Assembly (NCBI GenBank): GCA_037013495.1
Contig: CM072802.1
Location: 44,430,501-44,494,500 of the forward strand
Direction: 5' to 3'
Source of the DNA: Hippophae tibetana
Lineage: Eukaryota; Streptophyta; Magnoliopsida; Rosales; Elaeagnaceae
Length of the DNA stretch: 64,000 bases
Position 1 is the stretch's first letter. Each line of letters begins with the position of its first letter. This document shows positions 22,712 through 35,971 of this stretch, piece by piece. Position numbers and translations under genes: made by a program. The notes beneath the pieces were generated by a model. It was given only the letters and a program-made list of their open reading frames with translations. It was not told the DNA's origin and did not search any database.

Positions 22712-24728
22712 TGTTGTCTCTTTAAGAGAACATAAAAGCATGCAAATATACACGGCCACAATTAATAACATGATAAGTAAAATATCGTTCCCATGGAGAT
22801 TTGTTACTAGTGTTCGTTAAGTACTAAATTTATTTGAACATGATTCTATCCAAATAGTCGATAGTTTGATGCAGTTTGACTAACTAATTTTTATAACATT
22901 TTATAAGAAAATTCTAGGATTGCAATTTTACCAAATTAATCTACTTGAATCATATTATTTTCTAACTAATTTTTATAACAGTTTATAAGAAAATTCTAGG
23001 ATTGTAGTTTCACCAAATTAATCCACTTGAATCATATTATTTTCTCTAGGTTAATGTTCTCGTATTTTAAGTTGTTAACCAAGAACTCCTAATTTATCCA
23101 TATATCTCTTCTAAGCTCCATATAGATACATCTTGCTAAAATAATTCACTATATTCTTATGAGAATTAAATTCTCCTAGATTTATGAAGTTCTAAGTTCT
23201 CAAATTGTTACACTTACAATAAAGGTATATTCCTATCCCTTATATATATATATATATATATATATTATTTTATCACGAGAAACACACAAAAATGCCTTTT
23301 TCAAGTTTATTTAAGTGTCACATATCAATTAATTAATCTTCCAATAATCAAAAGCATTAAGCACAGATAAAATAAACAACTTAAAACCGTTTCATAAATC
23401 ATTCAAAAATAATTAATTCAAGTTTCATAATTTAAGCTACATTGCAACCCTAGAAAAAAAAATTAGTTCATAGTAGAAATTAAAATTACAATACAACAAT
23501 AATCAGACATTTCAGAGAAATAAAATTTAAAAGAAAAAAGATTAGGAGAAAAATAAAATTTCTTCCTTTTTCTTCTTCTTCGCTCCCTTCTTTCTCTCTA
23601 TTCCCTAACAAAATAACAACATAAACAGTTAAAGAAAGTTTCTGTGTGTTGTAGAGAACATGCAGAGAAGAAGCTAAAAAAAATTGAAGTGAACTAGAAA
23701 AAATGAAAAAACTAAAAACTAGTCTACATCTTTCCTCGCGTCTAAAATATATCACCCCAAACAATTAACTTTTTTTTCAAAATGTGTGTAGTGGGGGATA
23801 CAAATACATGGAAAATAATACAAAGAAAACATGCGTGAAGACAACAAATAATCAGCTGGAAGAGTGTGTTGTTTCCTGTGTTTTGATTTCACAAAATGCA
23901 TACCACGTGTCGCCATATGATGGGTTGGAAGATTAAGGAAACACGTGGCCACTTCGTATTCGGTGGAATAAGAGGGCGCACGAAGTTTACATGGAACACG
24001 TCACACAAAAATTTTATTTTCCAGTAGACACGTGGGTGACGCAGAACGAGCTGGAAAGTGGGTGTCATTTTTGCGTTTTCATTTTACCAAACACATGCCA
24101 CATGTCGTCATCGGATTTTCTAGAAGATTAATCTAGACACATGGCCGCTTCTTATTCGGTGAAATGGGAGGATGCACGCAGTTTACATGGAACGTGTCAC
24201 AGTGGAATGGTTCTTGTATAGACACGTGGGTCCCACCCTACACGCCAACCTACGCAACAGGTGGGCCCCACTCAGCGCTCCGTGTAGCTTGTAATCTAGA
24301 AAATCGAGTCCAATCACCTGTGTCGCATCTGTCTTACACGCACCTAATCCTCACCATTGATTGCCTGATCGGACAGTGTGTGTTGCGCGTTAATAATGGC
24401 GCACGTGGTCCTCTTCTTGCACATAAAAAACAAAATTTCTTTAATTGTATTTTAGCCCTCCAATTTAATTCAAATTAACTTTTAAACTTTTGTTAATTGC
24501 AATTAAGCCCTCTTTTAATTTAAATTATATTTTCAGACTTTTATTATTTGCAATTAAGTCCTTTTTCAATACAAATTCTTTAATTTTCTTTAAAAAAATA
24601 TATCATTTAAAACTAACAGTAAATATTTATTTAATAAATTAAAATTAAATAAAAACATTAAGAACATAACAATTACAATTACAATTAATAAAATGGACAA
24701 AATAACTCTAAAATATAGAGTTATTACA
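22712..24728 (-). repeat. 3' LTR of the Athila element
   Basis: Same sequence as 35996-38095 with many substitutions. It starts TGTTGTCTC on the plus strand and ends TTATTACA. A duplicated ~200-bp module (23900-24240) contains the G-box motifs listed separately. A (TA)n run lies at 23242-23264. The right end carries tandem AATTGCAATTAAGCCCT units (24480-24560), fewer than in the other LTR. Confidence 0.9.
23904..24407. promoter_or_regulatory. Cluster of five CACGTG (G-box) motifs in the Athila LTR
   Basis: CACGTG occurs at 23904, 23942, 24029, 24223 and 24402, with further near-matches (CACATG, ACACGTCAC). Several sit in ACACGTGGC contexts, the plant G-box/ABRE core bound by bZIP and bHLH factors. 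This part of the LTR is GC-richer than its surroundings and built of two related ~200-bp units. In the element's orientation it lies in the U3 (promoter) part. The other LTR has the same arrangement. Confidence 0.6.
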
Positions 24729-25269
24729 CCCCAAACTTAAGATTTTGCTAGTCCTCTAGCAAAAGGAAAGAAATAAAACTAGGATATATGCAATTAAAAT
24801 AGTGATTTTCAAAACATTTCCAATTGATCATACAAATAACATAACTCAAAGAAATACAAGAATTTTGTCTAAGCATTGAAATCAATTTAAAAGTATGTTA
24901 CATTTTCACAATGAAGTTTCGTGTGTGTGAAGTCTTTTCATATTTCATCACATGAAATCCGGATGAGTTTATGCAAATATGAACGCAATTAATTTTCAAT
25001 GAAATCACAAATCTCATAAGTTCGTTTTTTATTTCTCTCTCTACTAATGTAGACAAACACAAAACCAAAAATCAATATGACTTTATTAAGCTTGTAATGT
25101 ATGGCTTAGGTAAAGGTAGGATAAAAGATAATATTTAGCTCAAAAAATTTCCTAAACACATCATTTTAGGATCGAAACAAGATACCTTCTAACATCTCAT
25201 TGAATACTTCCCAATTTGGGATTTAGCATCACATGCAATAATTGTTTTTTTTTCTTTTTTTTCAGTATC

Positions 25270-25271
<2 letters not shown>

Positions 25272-25339
<68 letters not shown>
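25272..25339. repeat. (TA)n microsatellite
   Basis: Uninterrupted TA run of roughly 68 bases in the 3' untranslated part of the Athila element (24729-26249). That part otherwise shows only conserved Athila-style noncoding sequence, such as GGGTTGCCTCCCAAGAAGCG at 26136-26155. Confidence 0.9.
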
Positions 25340-25341
<2 letters not shown>

Positions 25342-26249
25342 TTAGAAATTTACTAACAATGGTCACATGTTAGTGAGATAAGAAAAATTGATATATCTAT
25401 ACATATATATTTTTTTTACTAGGCTTTTGAAAGGAGAGAAAAATATATATATAAACTTCGAAGCTCAAAAGGGGTATACTATGGATAAAACATGTGAAGG
25501 TAGATAGAAAGGCTTAAACGATCCAAAATGGCCTAAATCATTTTCTTAGTTAAATGTTATCTAGAATTTCACCTCGAGAGAAAATCAAACAAATTCTAAG
25601 AACTGTGACACCAAAAATATCAATCGAATTGTATACTCACATAAACCTTCTCTAAATTAGCATAACAACTCAAACATCAAGACTAGTGCTCATAAATATA
25701 TATTCTTGTAAAAATGAAACATACGTAAAAATTACACATAACTTAGACAATATTCAAATTTTTCAAAGGGCTATGCATTAGTTAGACTAAGGAAATAAAA
25801 ATAAATCACCATTAAAAGCAAAATGTATTCTAATGTTTTGATCAACCAAATAAACAAAGCTACACAAGCAACAATATCAAGCAATATTTCAAATAAGTTT
25901 AATCTCTACACCCCTAAACTTAATATGAATATTGTCCCCAATGTGTGAAAATTGAAGAACAAAGGAGATGGGTTAAAAGAAACTTCCTTATATGGTGAGT
26001 TGGCTTGTGAGATTGAAATCCAAAAATTGCTTTACTTCCTCCAATTTGCACCTATCAAAACAAAATAACAAAATGAAGAAATATGCAGCTAATACATGTT
26101 CTAAATAAAATAAATAAATAAAAACTAAAACACATGGGTTGCCTCCCAAGAAGCGCTTGATTTAAAGTCATCAGCTTGACTTCCTATCTCTTTGTTCAGG
26201 TCGGGTCAGATAACAAAATGGTGGACTTTTGACGATCAATGTCACCTCC

Positions 26250-27448
26250 CTAATAATGTTTGAGTCTTTGCCCGTTCACTTGGAAAGTATTTTGTGATTC
26301 TTCACCTTTAATCTCAAGAGCTCCATATAGGTGTACTTTGGTAATAATGAAAGGTCTTGACCACTTAGATTTCTGTTTTCCTGAGATGAACTTCAAACGA
26401 GAGTTGAAGAGCAATACTTTATGTCCTGGTTCAAAGTGTCGATACAAGATTTTGTTGTCATGCCATCTCTTCGCCTTTTCCTTATAAATATTAGCATTTT
26501 CATATGCTTGTAGACGAATCTCATACATATCATTGAGTTGTAGAAGACGATTTTTGCCTATGACTCTCAAGTTAAAATTCAAATTCTTGATTTCTTAATA
26601 CGCATGGTGCTCTAATTCAACTGGGAGATGACAAGCTTTCCCAAATACTAACCGATATGAGGACATCTCAATGGGTGTCTTGTATGATGTCTGGTAAGCC
26701 CAAAGTGCATCCTCCAACCTCTTAGACCAATCCTTCCTAGAAGGATTTACTGTCTTCTCCAAAATCCTCTTCACCTCTCTATTTGATATCTCAACTTGTC
26801 CACTTTTTTAAAGATGGTAAGCAGTTGCAATCTTGTGAGTGACCCCATATTTGGCAAGAAGGGCTTCAAAATATTTGTTGCACAAATGAGTTCCCTCATC
26901 GCTGATGATTGCCCTAGGGGTGCCAAAACGAGTAAAAATGTTTTTCTTTAGAAAATTCAACACCACTTTGGAGTCATTGGTAGGCAAGGGAACTCCTTCT
27001 ACCCACTTAGAAACATAATCCATAACAACAAGAATGTAAAGGTTGTTGTAGGAAGAGATAAAAGATCTCATGAAATCAATACCCCAAACGTCAAATATTT
27101 CCACCTCAAGAATTTTGTTTAGAGGCATCTCGTGTTTCTTGGAAATGTTACCAATTTTTTGGCACCTATCACAACGTGAGACAAAGAAATATGCATCTTT
27201 AAATAGATTTGGCTAGTAAAAACCTGATTGAAGAACCTTAGCCACTGTTCTTTCTCCTCTAAAATGGCCCTCATAGGCTGAAGAATGACAATGCCTAAGC
27301 ATGTTTTCAATTTCTTCCTTTGGAACACACCTTCTAATAATTTGATCTGCACAATGCTTAAACAAGAAAAGCTCATCCCATAAATATTACTTAACATTGT
27401 GTAAGAATTTCTTCTTCTATTGGAAAGATAAATCAGGTGGAAGCACAT
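26250..27448 (-). pseudogene. Athila integrase region
   Basis: On the minus strand, a zinc-binding segment is recognisable at about 27310-27140 (HCHSSAYEGHF followed by CDRCQKIGN). The catalytic core at 27128-26808 contains VWGIDFM and IISDEGTHLCN, holding the first two acidic residues. The C-terminal module at 26582-26250 reads KSKWSRPFIITKVHLYGA and ends VNGQRLKHY, typical of Athila. Stops at about 26806 and 26596 and a frame change near 27130 break it. Integrase would insert element DNA into chromosomes. Confidence 0.85.
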
Positions 27449-28188
27449 TTCTTACGATATAATTAACATAGTCTACATACCATGGCACACTTCTATGATC
27501 AATGGAAAATAGTTGCTCATCTGGAAAAGTCTCGTCAATGATAGTCTTGTCCAAGACACCATCATTATTCTCCAATCTAGATAGATGATCTGCCACTTGA
27601 TTTTTGGTTCCCTTCTTATCCTTGATCTCCACATCAAATTCTTGCAGTAGGAGTATCCATCTAATCGATCTCGGTTTTGCATCTTTCTTAGCCATAAGAT
27701 ATTTTATGGCAGAATGATCAGTATAAACTATCACCTTAGTACTAATTAGATAGGATCGAAACTTTTCAAAAGCATATAAAACAACAAGTAACTCTTTTTC
27801 TGTGGTACATTAATTCAGTTGAGCATCAGTCAAAGTTTTGCTGGCATAGTATATGGCATGGAAAACTCTCTCTTTTTGTTGTCCCAAAACAGCTCCTACT
27901 ACAAAGTCACTAGCATCACACATGAGCTCAAAAGGTAGATTCCCATCTGGTGAAATAATGATGGGAGTAGTGATCACTTTTCTTTCAACGCCCGAAAAGC
28001 TTCTAAACAATCTTCATCAAACATGAATTTCGTATCTTTCTCCAAAAGGTTGCAAAGAGGCTTAGATATCTTGGAAAATCCTTGATGAATCGCCTGTAGA
28101 ATCTTGCATAACCAAGAAAACTTATAATTCCTTTGACAGATGTTGGAGGCGGTAGCTTCTCAATGGTTTCAATCTTTGCCCTATCCAC
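27417..28188 (-). pseudogene. Athila RNase H region
   Basis: Minus-strand pieces read FLGYARFYRRFIKDF (28188-28003), the link after reverse transcriptase, then LPFELMCDASDFVVGAVLGQ (28010-27810), and [20 protein letters not shown] and [11 protein letters not shown] (27734-27417). These are the standard Gypsy RNase H landmarks with the DAS and TDH acidic residues visible. A frame change near 28005 and a stop near 27807 show decay. Confidence 0.88.
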
Positions 28189-28263
28189 TTCAATTCATTT
28201 TGAAGAAATTAGATGGTCGGGAACAACACCTTCTTGTACCATGAAATGACACTTTTCCCAATT

Positions 28264-28908
28264 TCACACCAAGTTTGTCTCTTTGCATCTTTGTAGGACC
28301 AAAGAAAGGTTATGCAGACACATATCAAATGAATCTCCAAAAACTGAGAAGTCATCCATAAATATCTCAATAAAAGTTTCCACCATGTTTGAAAATATAG
28401 CCATCATACACCTTTGAAAAGTAGTTGGGGCATGGCAAAGTCCAAAAGACATTCTTCGAAAAGAAAATGTTCCATATGGACAAGTGAAAGTGGTCTTCTC
28501 TTGATCCTCAAGAGCGATAGCAATTTGGTTGTATCCAGAATATCCATGTAAGAAACAATAGAAAGAATGTCTTGCCAATCTATCAAGCATTTGATCAATA
28601 AATGGAAGAGGAAAATGATCCTTTCGAGTCGCCTTGTTGAGCTTTCAATAATCCATGCATACTCGCCCACCCGTCACTTTTCTAGTGGGAATAAGCTCAT
28701 TGTTTCTATTAGGCTCCACTATAATTCCTCCTTTCTTTGGCACACAATGAATTGGGCTAACCCAAGAGCTATCTGAAATAGGATAGATAATACCTGTATC
28801 TAACCACTTAATGATCTTGTCTTTCACTACCTCCTTCATGATTGGATTCAAACGACATTGATGCTTAATAGTAGGCTTGTAATCTTCCTCAAACAAGATC
28901 TTGTGCAT
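28264..28908 (-). pseudogene. Athila reverse transcriptase region
   Basis: The N-terminal part (28908-28645) includes SSWVSPIHCVPKKGG and GGRVCMDY, and the palm (28590-28264) includes GYSGYNQIAIALEDQEKTTF and the catalytic FMDDFSVFG. A TGA stop lies between them at about 28642. The FMDD form is usual for Athila. Reverse transcriptase copies element RNA into DNA; this copy is interrupted. Confidence 0.9.
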
Positions 28909-29299
28909 GCATAATGAAGGGATAATCCCTTTAATATCAGCTATAGACCACCCCCAACGTTATCTTGTAATTTCTCAACACTTTTAACAACTTCTTTTCT
29001 TGATCTTCATCTAGAGACGATGAAATAATCACAGGTAGAGTAGACATTTCACCCAAATAAGCATACCTTAGATGGTTAGGCAATGGATTAAGCTCTAATA
29101 ATGGTTATTGTTCCACAGATGGCTTCAGATGGGTAGATTTAGACGGTGTTACAACTTGTGATGCATCTACTTTAGTTTGAGGACTAAAGAGTTATGGAGA
29201 TGCTTCAAGTAACTTAAGAAATTCAAGAGATTCAAGGTTATCAATAGCATTGTCATTCATAAGCGCAACTTCCAAAACATCAGTAGGCAACTTTTCCCT

Positions 29300-29589
29300 G
29301 AAGTTGCTTTCAACTAACTCATTCACCATGTCAACTCTAAATCAATCATTAGATTCTCTTGGAAATTTCATAGCTTTAAAGACGTTGAAAGTTACCTCTT
29401 GGTCTTGAACTCTCATGGTGAGCTCCCCTTTTTGAACATCAATGAAAGTCCTTCCTCTTGCTAAAAATGGTCTCCCGAGAATAATAGGGATCTATTTGTC
29501 TTCCTCCATATCAAGAATTATGAAATCTGCAGGAAAGATAAACTAGTCTACCTTTACAAGCACATCCTCTATAATGCCTCTTGGGTGTT
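29300..29589 (-). pseudogene. Athila protease region, downstream half
   Basis: The minus strand reads PRGIIEDVLVKVD, a stop, then PADFIILDMEEDK, a stop, then [19 protein letters not shown], the C-terminal half of an Athila aspartic protease. It continues upstream at 33983 on the other side of the nested element. The stretch 28910-29300 is the poorly conserved protease-RT linker. Confidence 0.85.
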
Positions 29590-30183
29590 TGATGAGTAAA
29601 ACCGGCATCATCGATCCTGCCAATACTTTAGTTTTATATTTATAAAACTCTCACAAGTTTATGAATCATTTCATAGAAAATGATAAGTATACTCCCAAGG
29701 TCGATCTAAGGAAGGAATATATGTGATTTTTAATTTATTATTCAAACTTTTAAAAATGAAATTAAATCCTAAACATCCTATCACGATATTTTGGGTTTTA
29801 TGTTTCTAATCTAATAACATAAAAATAAACATAGATACAGATTCAATAAATATTGATGCAAATTTTATCATTTATAATATTGGAGTATTTATGGATATAA
29901 TAACTAAGTAATTATGCTTGTTCATATTATTTGGGTTATTAAAGATATAAATTGATATTTATTGATTCTCTCTTTTTTATATGAATACCACCTTTGGTGG
30001 GGTTAGATATTCTTTGTTAACTAAACAAATCAATTAACATCTATGGGTGGGGTTGATACCTAATTTGGTTAATTAAATTAATTCCTTTTTCTCAAAGATT
30101 GAAAATGAACCATTTAAATGCCACCTTTGGTGAGGTTAGACAGTTTAAACTTTATTCAAGGTGTCCAAATTAAACCTAAGAAT
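29590..30183 (-). repeat. Truncated 3' LTR of the nested element
   Basis: Direct repeat of 32141-32735. Similarity stops abruptly after CTAAGAATT, so roughly 1.2 kb of the LTR is missing here compared with the other copy. Confidence 0.9.
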
Positions 30184-32140
30184 TATTTTCATGCATAAAT
30201 CAAACTTATTAAGAAAAAATTTCAAGATATATGTCTTTTACAAATGAAGAGAATGTAATGACTTTTTAGGAAATTACTTCCTATATCTTTCTTTTTGTAA
30301 TTAGCATTTACTCACAACTTTGTAGGCAATGTGGGTCATAGTATGTAGATTATACTATATATTCTTCATCTCTCTATTTTTTCGGAAGAGTTTTTTCAAT
30401 ATATATATACTTTTAGAGAGTCTACCCATGTACAAATTGTACATTTTTTTAGGATTTTTGTGAGTGGTTAATTTTGTGGCTCTTTTTTTATATTGGTTTA
30501 GGTAACCTCATATATGTATATTTATTTTTGTAGCAATCATACACGAATGAGATAAAAGCATATACTATTAATTTCAACTTAAATAATTTAATCTAAGCAA
30601 AAATAATAAAAAAGCAATATATGACACTCTATTAAGATGAGAGAAAAAAAATTCATACATCAAATGCTAATACCTATAGAGATCATCTAAAAATTTGAAG
30701 AAATAAGAAATGTATTTGAAGTAGAAAAAATATATATTTCACTCTCAATAAAGGAAATTAGGCTCAAATTATATCTCAAAAAGGTAGTCTCCACTAAAAA
30801 AATTCATAAACATCGATTTTGGGTTTAATATAATTTTCACATCTTATCAAAAAATACTAGTTATGACAAAAACTAATTAATTACCAAAAACAATTACAAA
30901 ATATTTCATGATATGTTTTCAAAAAAATTAATCTAACAATACAAAAGACTTAATCATTTTCTTAAATTTAATTTAAAAAAATGATAAATTTGTGAGAAAG
31001 TTTTTTTTTTAATTCCAAAAATTACTAAATCACACAAAGAAAATAAAACCAAACACAATAAAAATGAAACTCTGAACATAAAAAAGAAAAAATATTTTTA
31101 TTATTTTTATTTTTTATTTTTTTTTAAATTGTTAAATCTTTTTTTTTTAAATAATGCATAGTAACTTTTCACCACCCTCAACCAAGAACTTACATTGTCC
31201 TCAATGTAACAACTGTAAATTAAAGATAAAGAGAAAAGAAAAGAAATATTACCTATTTCCTAAGAATGTTGCAAGTAGTGATGGAGAAATGTAGTACATC
31301 AATCATGTTCATTAAAGTGCACACACATATTTTGCTATGAACTTCTAACATCTCAACAAATATTTTTAGTTTTAACAATTTTAAAATTATTCACATGTAA
31401 TTAAACTAAAATTAACAATAGAAATTAAATAAATAAAATTATCTAAAATGATGGGTTGCCACTCATCCAACGCTTAGTTTAACATATTAGCAAGACATAA
31501 CTTGGGGATTTATTTTTTAGTAAACTCAATGTCCTCACATCATTAAGTCAATCAAACCTACAGGTCAGACAAGGTTGTCTACCTATACTTTTCCAATCAT
31601 GCCCTATTGATTTTCAAATTTTTTTGTACTTACAACTACGAGCATGCTTGAGGGTTTTAGATAACCCACATATAGGTGAAAATCAAATAATTAAGGCATC
31701 AAAACACAATTGTAAGTAAGTAAAATCCTAAGTTAATTAAGTTACACGAAAATTAAATTAGTAAAAAACTAAGTTAATTAAGTTAAACGAAAATTAAGAT
31801 AAAAAATAGTTAAAGGAAAAAAAATTAAAAATTAAACCAAAAATAAAGAAATAAAATAAAATAAAATAAAATTGATAAAGAAAAAAAGAAAACAAAATTA
31901 AAAATATCATTAAAAATAAAAATAAATAAAAAGGACAAAAATTTAAATTAAAAATTAAACAAAGTAAAATTGAAAAAATTTATTTATTTATTTTCACTAT
32001 TCACGAACAACAAATTTTTTTTTGTTTTTTTAAATCAAAATAAAAAAAATCCCAATTATTTACAACATAAAAAGTTTTTAAAATTTTGATAAATAATTTG
32101 AAAACGTTTTTTTCTTCCCCAGCAACAGTGCCAAAAACTT

Positions 32141-33885
32141 GATGAGTAAAACCGGCATCACTGATCCTACCAATACTTTCGTTTTATATTTATAAAACTC
32201 TCACAAGTTCATAAATCATTTCATAGAAAATGATAAGTATACTCCTAAGGTCGATCTAAGGAAGGAATATATGTGATTTTTAATTTATTATTCAAACTTT
32301 TAAAAATGAAATTAAATCATAAACAACCTATCACGATATTTTGGGTTTTATGTTTCTAATCTAATAACATAAAAATAAACATAGATACAGATTCAATAAA
32401 TATTGATGCAAATTTTATCATTTATAATATTGGAGTATTTATGGATATAATAACTAAGTAATTATGTTTGCTCATATTATTTAGGTTATTAAAGATATAA
32501 ATTGATATTTATTGATTCTCTTTTTTTTATATGAATACCACCTTTGGTGGGTTAGATATTCTTTGTTAACTAAACAAATCATTTAACACCTACGGGTGGG
32601 GTTGGTAACTAATTTGGTTAATTAAATTAATTCCTTTTTATAAGAGATTGAAAATGAATAATTTAAATGCCACATTTGGTGAGGTTAGACAGTTTAAACT
32701 TTATTCAAGGTGTCCAAATTAAACCTAAGAATTTAATTATCCGAGCATTAACTTTCAAGTTTTAAAACCACTACTGAAAACTTATTGTCAATACATTTTC
32801 TGATAATAATTCTTATAAAAAAATTTGAAATAGAGCTTTACTCTAACTACTGGGCGATTGTACCAACAAATAAAAGAGCACTACTCTAAATCAGACGTGA
32901 TAACTAAACCTTAAAATCTAATTTTCAGATTTAAGTTTGTAATGAAAAATAATATATTTCTCTCTAACATTCTTAATATAAAATCTTGAATAAAAACAAA
33001 ATCAATTCATTTTAGAGATTTTTAACTATTTAATATTTCGCAAGCATAACAATGTTATTATTATATCATGTTTACAAACAGCCAACAAAGTTAAATTTAA
33101 TCACAGAAAAATTAAATATAACATATAAGAATAAAGCATAAAAATAATTGTAAAGAAAATAAAATCTTTACAATACTTTGATGTTATTTCTGTTGTTGGA
33201 AAACCTCCAAATGAAATTTTCACTTCCATTTATTAAATCAAAAAACAAATAAATTACAAAAACATAATTAGTTCTTCTCAAAAAGAGAAGAACTCTAAAA
33301 CTAAGAAAAACTAACTAGGGAAAAACTAAAAACTAAGAAAGGAGAGAAAGAAAGAGAGAAGAAGATTTGTTTTTAGGTGTGTTTTGTTATGAAGAGAATG
33401 GGAGTATTTATAGGTGAGGAAAGAAAGAAAAAGTGGGTGAAAAAATTATTAAAATGAAGGAAACGCGTAGTAGGTGATGATGATGTCAACCGGTAGATAG
33501 GGCGTAGCGACTAACGCGAAATGGAGCAGAGGTGCGCGCGGACTGGGTGCAGATGAGCGTAGGCGTGCGTGGAATGGAGAGCAGGCGCACGTGGAGCGTA
33601 CAATGTGGATCGTGTGGACTGGGCGATGCGCGCTACTGCTCGACGCGGCTGGCGCAGCTGCATGTGCGATTTCCTTCTTTTTGACATTTTTGACCCATTT
33701 TGTCCAATTTTTTCATCTTTTCTTTTTACTTTTCCTCATTTAATTTATGGATATATTTGTGATGTATTGCCTCTGGTATTTTTCTTTGAGTCTTTAAGTT
33801 ACTTTTTTAAGCGAAAATACTTGAAAAACAATAAAAATACTCGTGATTCCGAAAAGATAGATTTATATAGAAATATGATAAATTC

Positions 33886-33922
<37 letters not shown>

Positions 33923-33977
33923 ATAAATTAAAGTGAATAAAATCATTGTAATTTTAGTAATTTTTGAGCACTCATCA
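32141..33977 (-). repeat. 5' LTR of the nested element, with TATA box
   Basis: Complete LTR of 1837 bases with inverted ends TGATGAG/CTCATCA. On the minus strand a TATA box (CCTATAAATACTCCC, about 33404-33418) is well placed for a promoter. A GC-rich stretch lies upstream of it (about 33500-33670). The plus-strand open frame at 33569-33931 crosses this region and a (TA)n run (about 33894-33920) and is not a gene. Confidence 0.85.
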
Positions 33978-33982
33978 GTGTT

Positions 33983-34260
33983 TCAAAGACCAATATGCAA
34001 GTTGAAGAGTTACAGTGGTCGGTTGTGCTTCTCCTAATCCAAGTCTCTTATAGATGGAAAGTGGCATCAAATTAATGCTGGCACCCAGATCACATAGAGC
34101 TCTACCAAAGAATTTCTCCCCAATAGTACAAGGAATGGTGAAACTTCCTGGATCTTTAAGCTTAGGTGGTAACTTCTTCTGAAGAATGGCACTACACTCA
34201 TCTGTTAGAGCACCTGTCTCAAAATCACCTTAACCTTCTCTTTTTAGACAAGATGTCCTT
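33983..34260 (-). pseudogene. Athila protease region, upstream half
   Basis: At about 34100-34030 the minus strand reads CDLGASINLMPLSIYKRLGL, the active-site region of Athila aspartic protease (DLGA form). It joins across the GTGTT duplication to the downstream half at 29589. It is interrupted by the nested element and by frame changes upstream. Confidence 0.85.
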
Positions 34261-35731
34261 CATAAATTTCACATAGCTAGGCATTTTCTCAGAGGCATCA
34301 GGAAAAGGAATGTTAATATGAAGCTTTTTAAATACTTCAAGAAACTTGGAAAACTACTTATCATGCTTTTGCTTCCATTGAGGAAATGGAATTGGTGGAT
34401 TATAAGGCTTGGGACTATCTAAAACTGGTTTTATTACAGGATTTTCTATTGCTTCATTCTCTTCGACCCTATCTTCAACTTTCTCTTGTTTTTTTGGGTC
34501 AATAGCTTCAACAATAAGAGTTGGCGGAGAAATGGGCTTTTGTATTTCTTCCAACTCTTTTCCACTTCTGAGTGTAACTGCCTTACAATGCTCTTTTCCT
34601 TCCCTCTTTGAGTTGGTTTCAGTATCACTAGGTAAAGCTCATTGAGGGCAATTGTTGACAATATTAGCTAGTCAACCCAATTGAACTTCGAGATTTCTAA
34701 TAGATGCTGCCTGATTCTGGAGAATAGTCTCATTCTTATCCATGTATTGAGCAAACATATCTTCCAATGATGGCTTTTTCTCTTGTTGTGGGGCTTGGTT
34801 ATGAAAATCTAGAGGATATGTAAGCTTCATAGAAGATGATTGGCCTTGATTATTACTCCAAGAAAAATTAGGGTGATTCTTCCACCTTGGATTGTAAGTG
34901 TTAGCATAAGGGTTGTTTTGATTCCTATTGTAGTTGGAAAAAAAACTGACAGATTCAGAGTTGTGAGAACATCTCTCACTGGCATGGTTTCCATTGCAAT
35001 TTTCACATGCAACAAAAGGACTCTGAATAGAATGAACATCCAGAGTATCCATCTTCTTGATCAAAGTGGATACTTAAGCAGTTAAAGCAGACATGGCATC
35101 AATTTCATGAATTACAGCCGCTCTCTTAGGCATCATCCTCTCTGATGGCCACTCATAGTTATTGGAAGCCATTTCCTCTAATAAATTGTAGGCTTCATCA
35201 ATTGAGTTTCCCATAAGAGCACCACATGTTGTAGCATCAATCATGTTTCTAGTAGCTCCTTGTACCTCTCCCAAGCTTCATATAATGATTTTGAGTCAAA
35301 CTGCACAAAAGTGGTGATTTCATTCCTCATCCTTGTAGTCTTTGTTGGTGGAAAATATTTGGCTAAGTATTTTTGAGCCAAATCATCCCAAGTAGTGATA
35401 GAACCACATGGTAGTGAATTCAACCAACTTTTTGCCTTATCGCTAAGTGAAAAGGAAAAATTCTCAACCGGATAGCATCATCAGTCACTCCATTATGCCT
35501 AAAGGTATCACAAATTTCTAAAAAAATTGCTATATGAAAGTTTGGGTCATCGTGGGGTAAACCACCAAACTGAGTTGATGTTTGAATCATAAGAATGATT
35601 GCAGGCTTAATTTCAAAATTATTGGCTTGAATTGATGGTCTTCTAATGCTCGAATGAATCCCACCAACCATAGGCACTGCATAATCTCTTAAATATCTTG
35701 GTTCTTCTACTTCAGGAATTTCCTCATCCAT
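34260..35731 (-). pseudogene. Athila gag pseudogene
   Basis: Minus strand. The capsid core at 35731-35420 starts MDEEIPEVEEPRYLRDYAVP and continues, after a frame change, in 35423-35074 with WDDLAQKYLAKYFPP, the classic retrotransposon gag motif. A zinc-knuckle-like CENCNGNHASERC follows at about 35010-34970, then an Asn/Gln-rich linker and an acidic/proline-rich segment (34554-34354), then FSKFLEVFKKLHINIPF near 34350-34300. Frame changes at about 35420 and 34660 and several stops make it non-functional. Confidence 0.88.
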
Positions 35732-35971
35732 AATTAGATGTTTTGAGGTTTCTTGCTTATTATTATTATTTTTTTAATTTTAAAATAATTCTCTCAATTT
35801 CTAGATCTAACGGAACTATGTCAAGATTTCTTATGCGTCGCATACAAAGTAAAAATGAAAATAAACACATAAATAAACACACAAATCTAAGCATATAACA
35901 ATAATATATATATATATAGAACTAAAATAAGATTAATTGGTATTAATATCAACAAAAAAATAGTAACCAAA

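Larger units (their letters stand above)
29590..33977 (-). mobile_element. Nested non-autonomous Gypsy LTR element inside the Athila protease
   Basis: It begins TGATGAGTAAAACC at 29590 and ends AGCACTCATCA at 33977, with the target duplication GTGTT at 29585-29589 and 33978-33982. The 5' LTR is 32141-33977, with a primer site on its inner side at 32117-32134 (minus-strand TGGCACTGTTGCTGGGGA). The other LTR survives only as 29590-30183, about 96% identical by eye to 32141-32735. The missing U3 part and adjoining sequence were deleted. The interior 30184-32116 is AT-rich and noncoding, so the element depended on another's proteins. Confidence 0.9.

Noticed and set aside
25272-25339. (TA)n run as an origin or promoter
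   Set aside because: Simple microsatellite in retroelement untranslated sequence, with no supporting signals.
33569-33931. 120-codon plus-strand open frame
   Set aside because: It runs across the U3/GC-rich part of the nested element's LTR and a (TA)n tract, ending in poly Ile/Tyr; not a gene.
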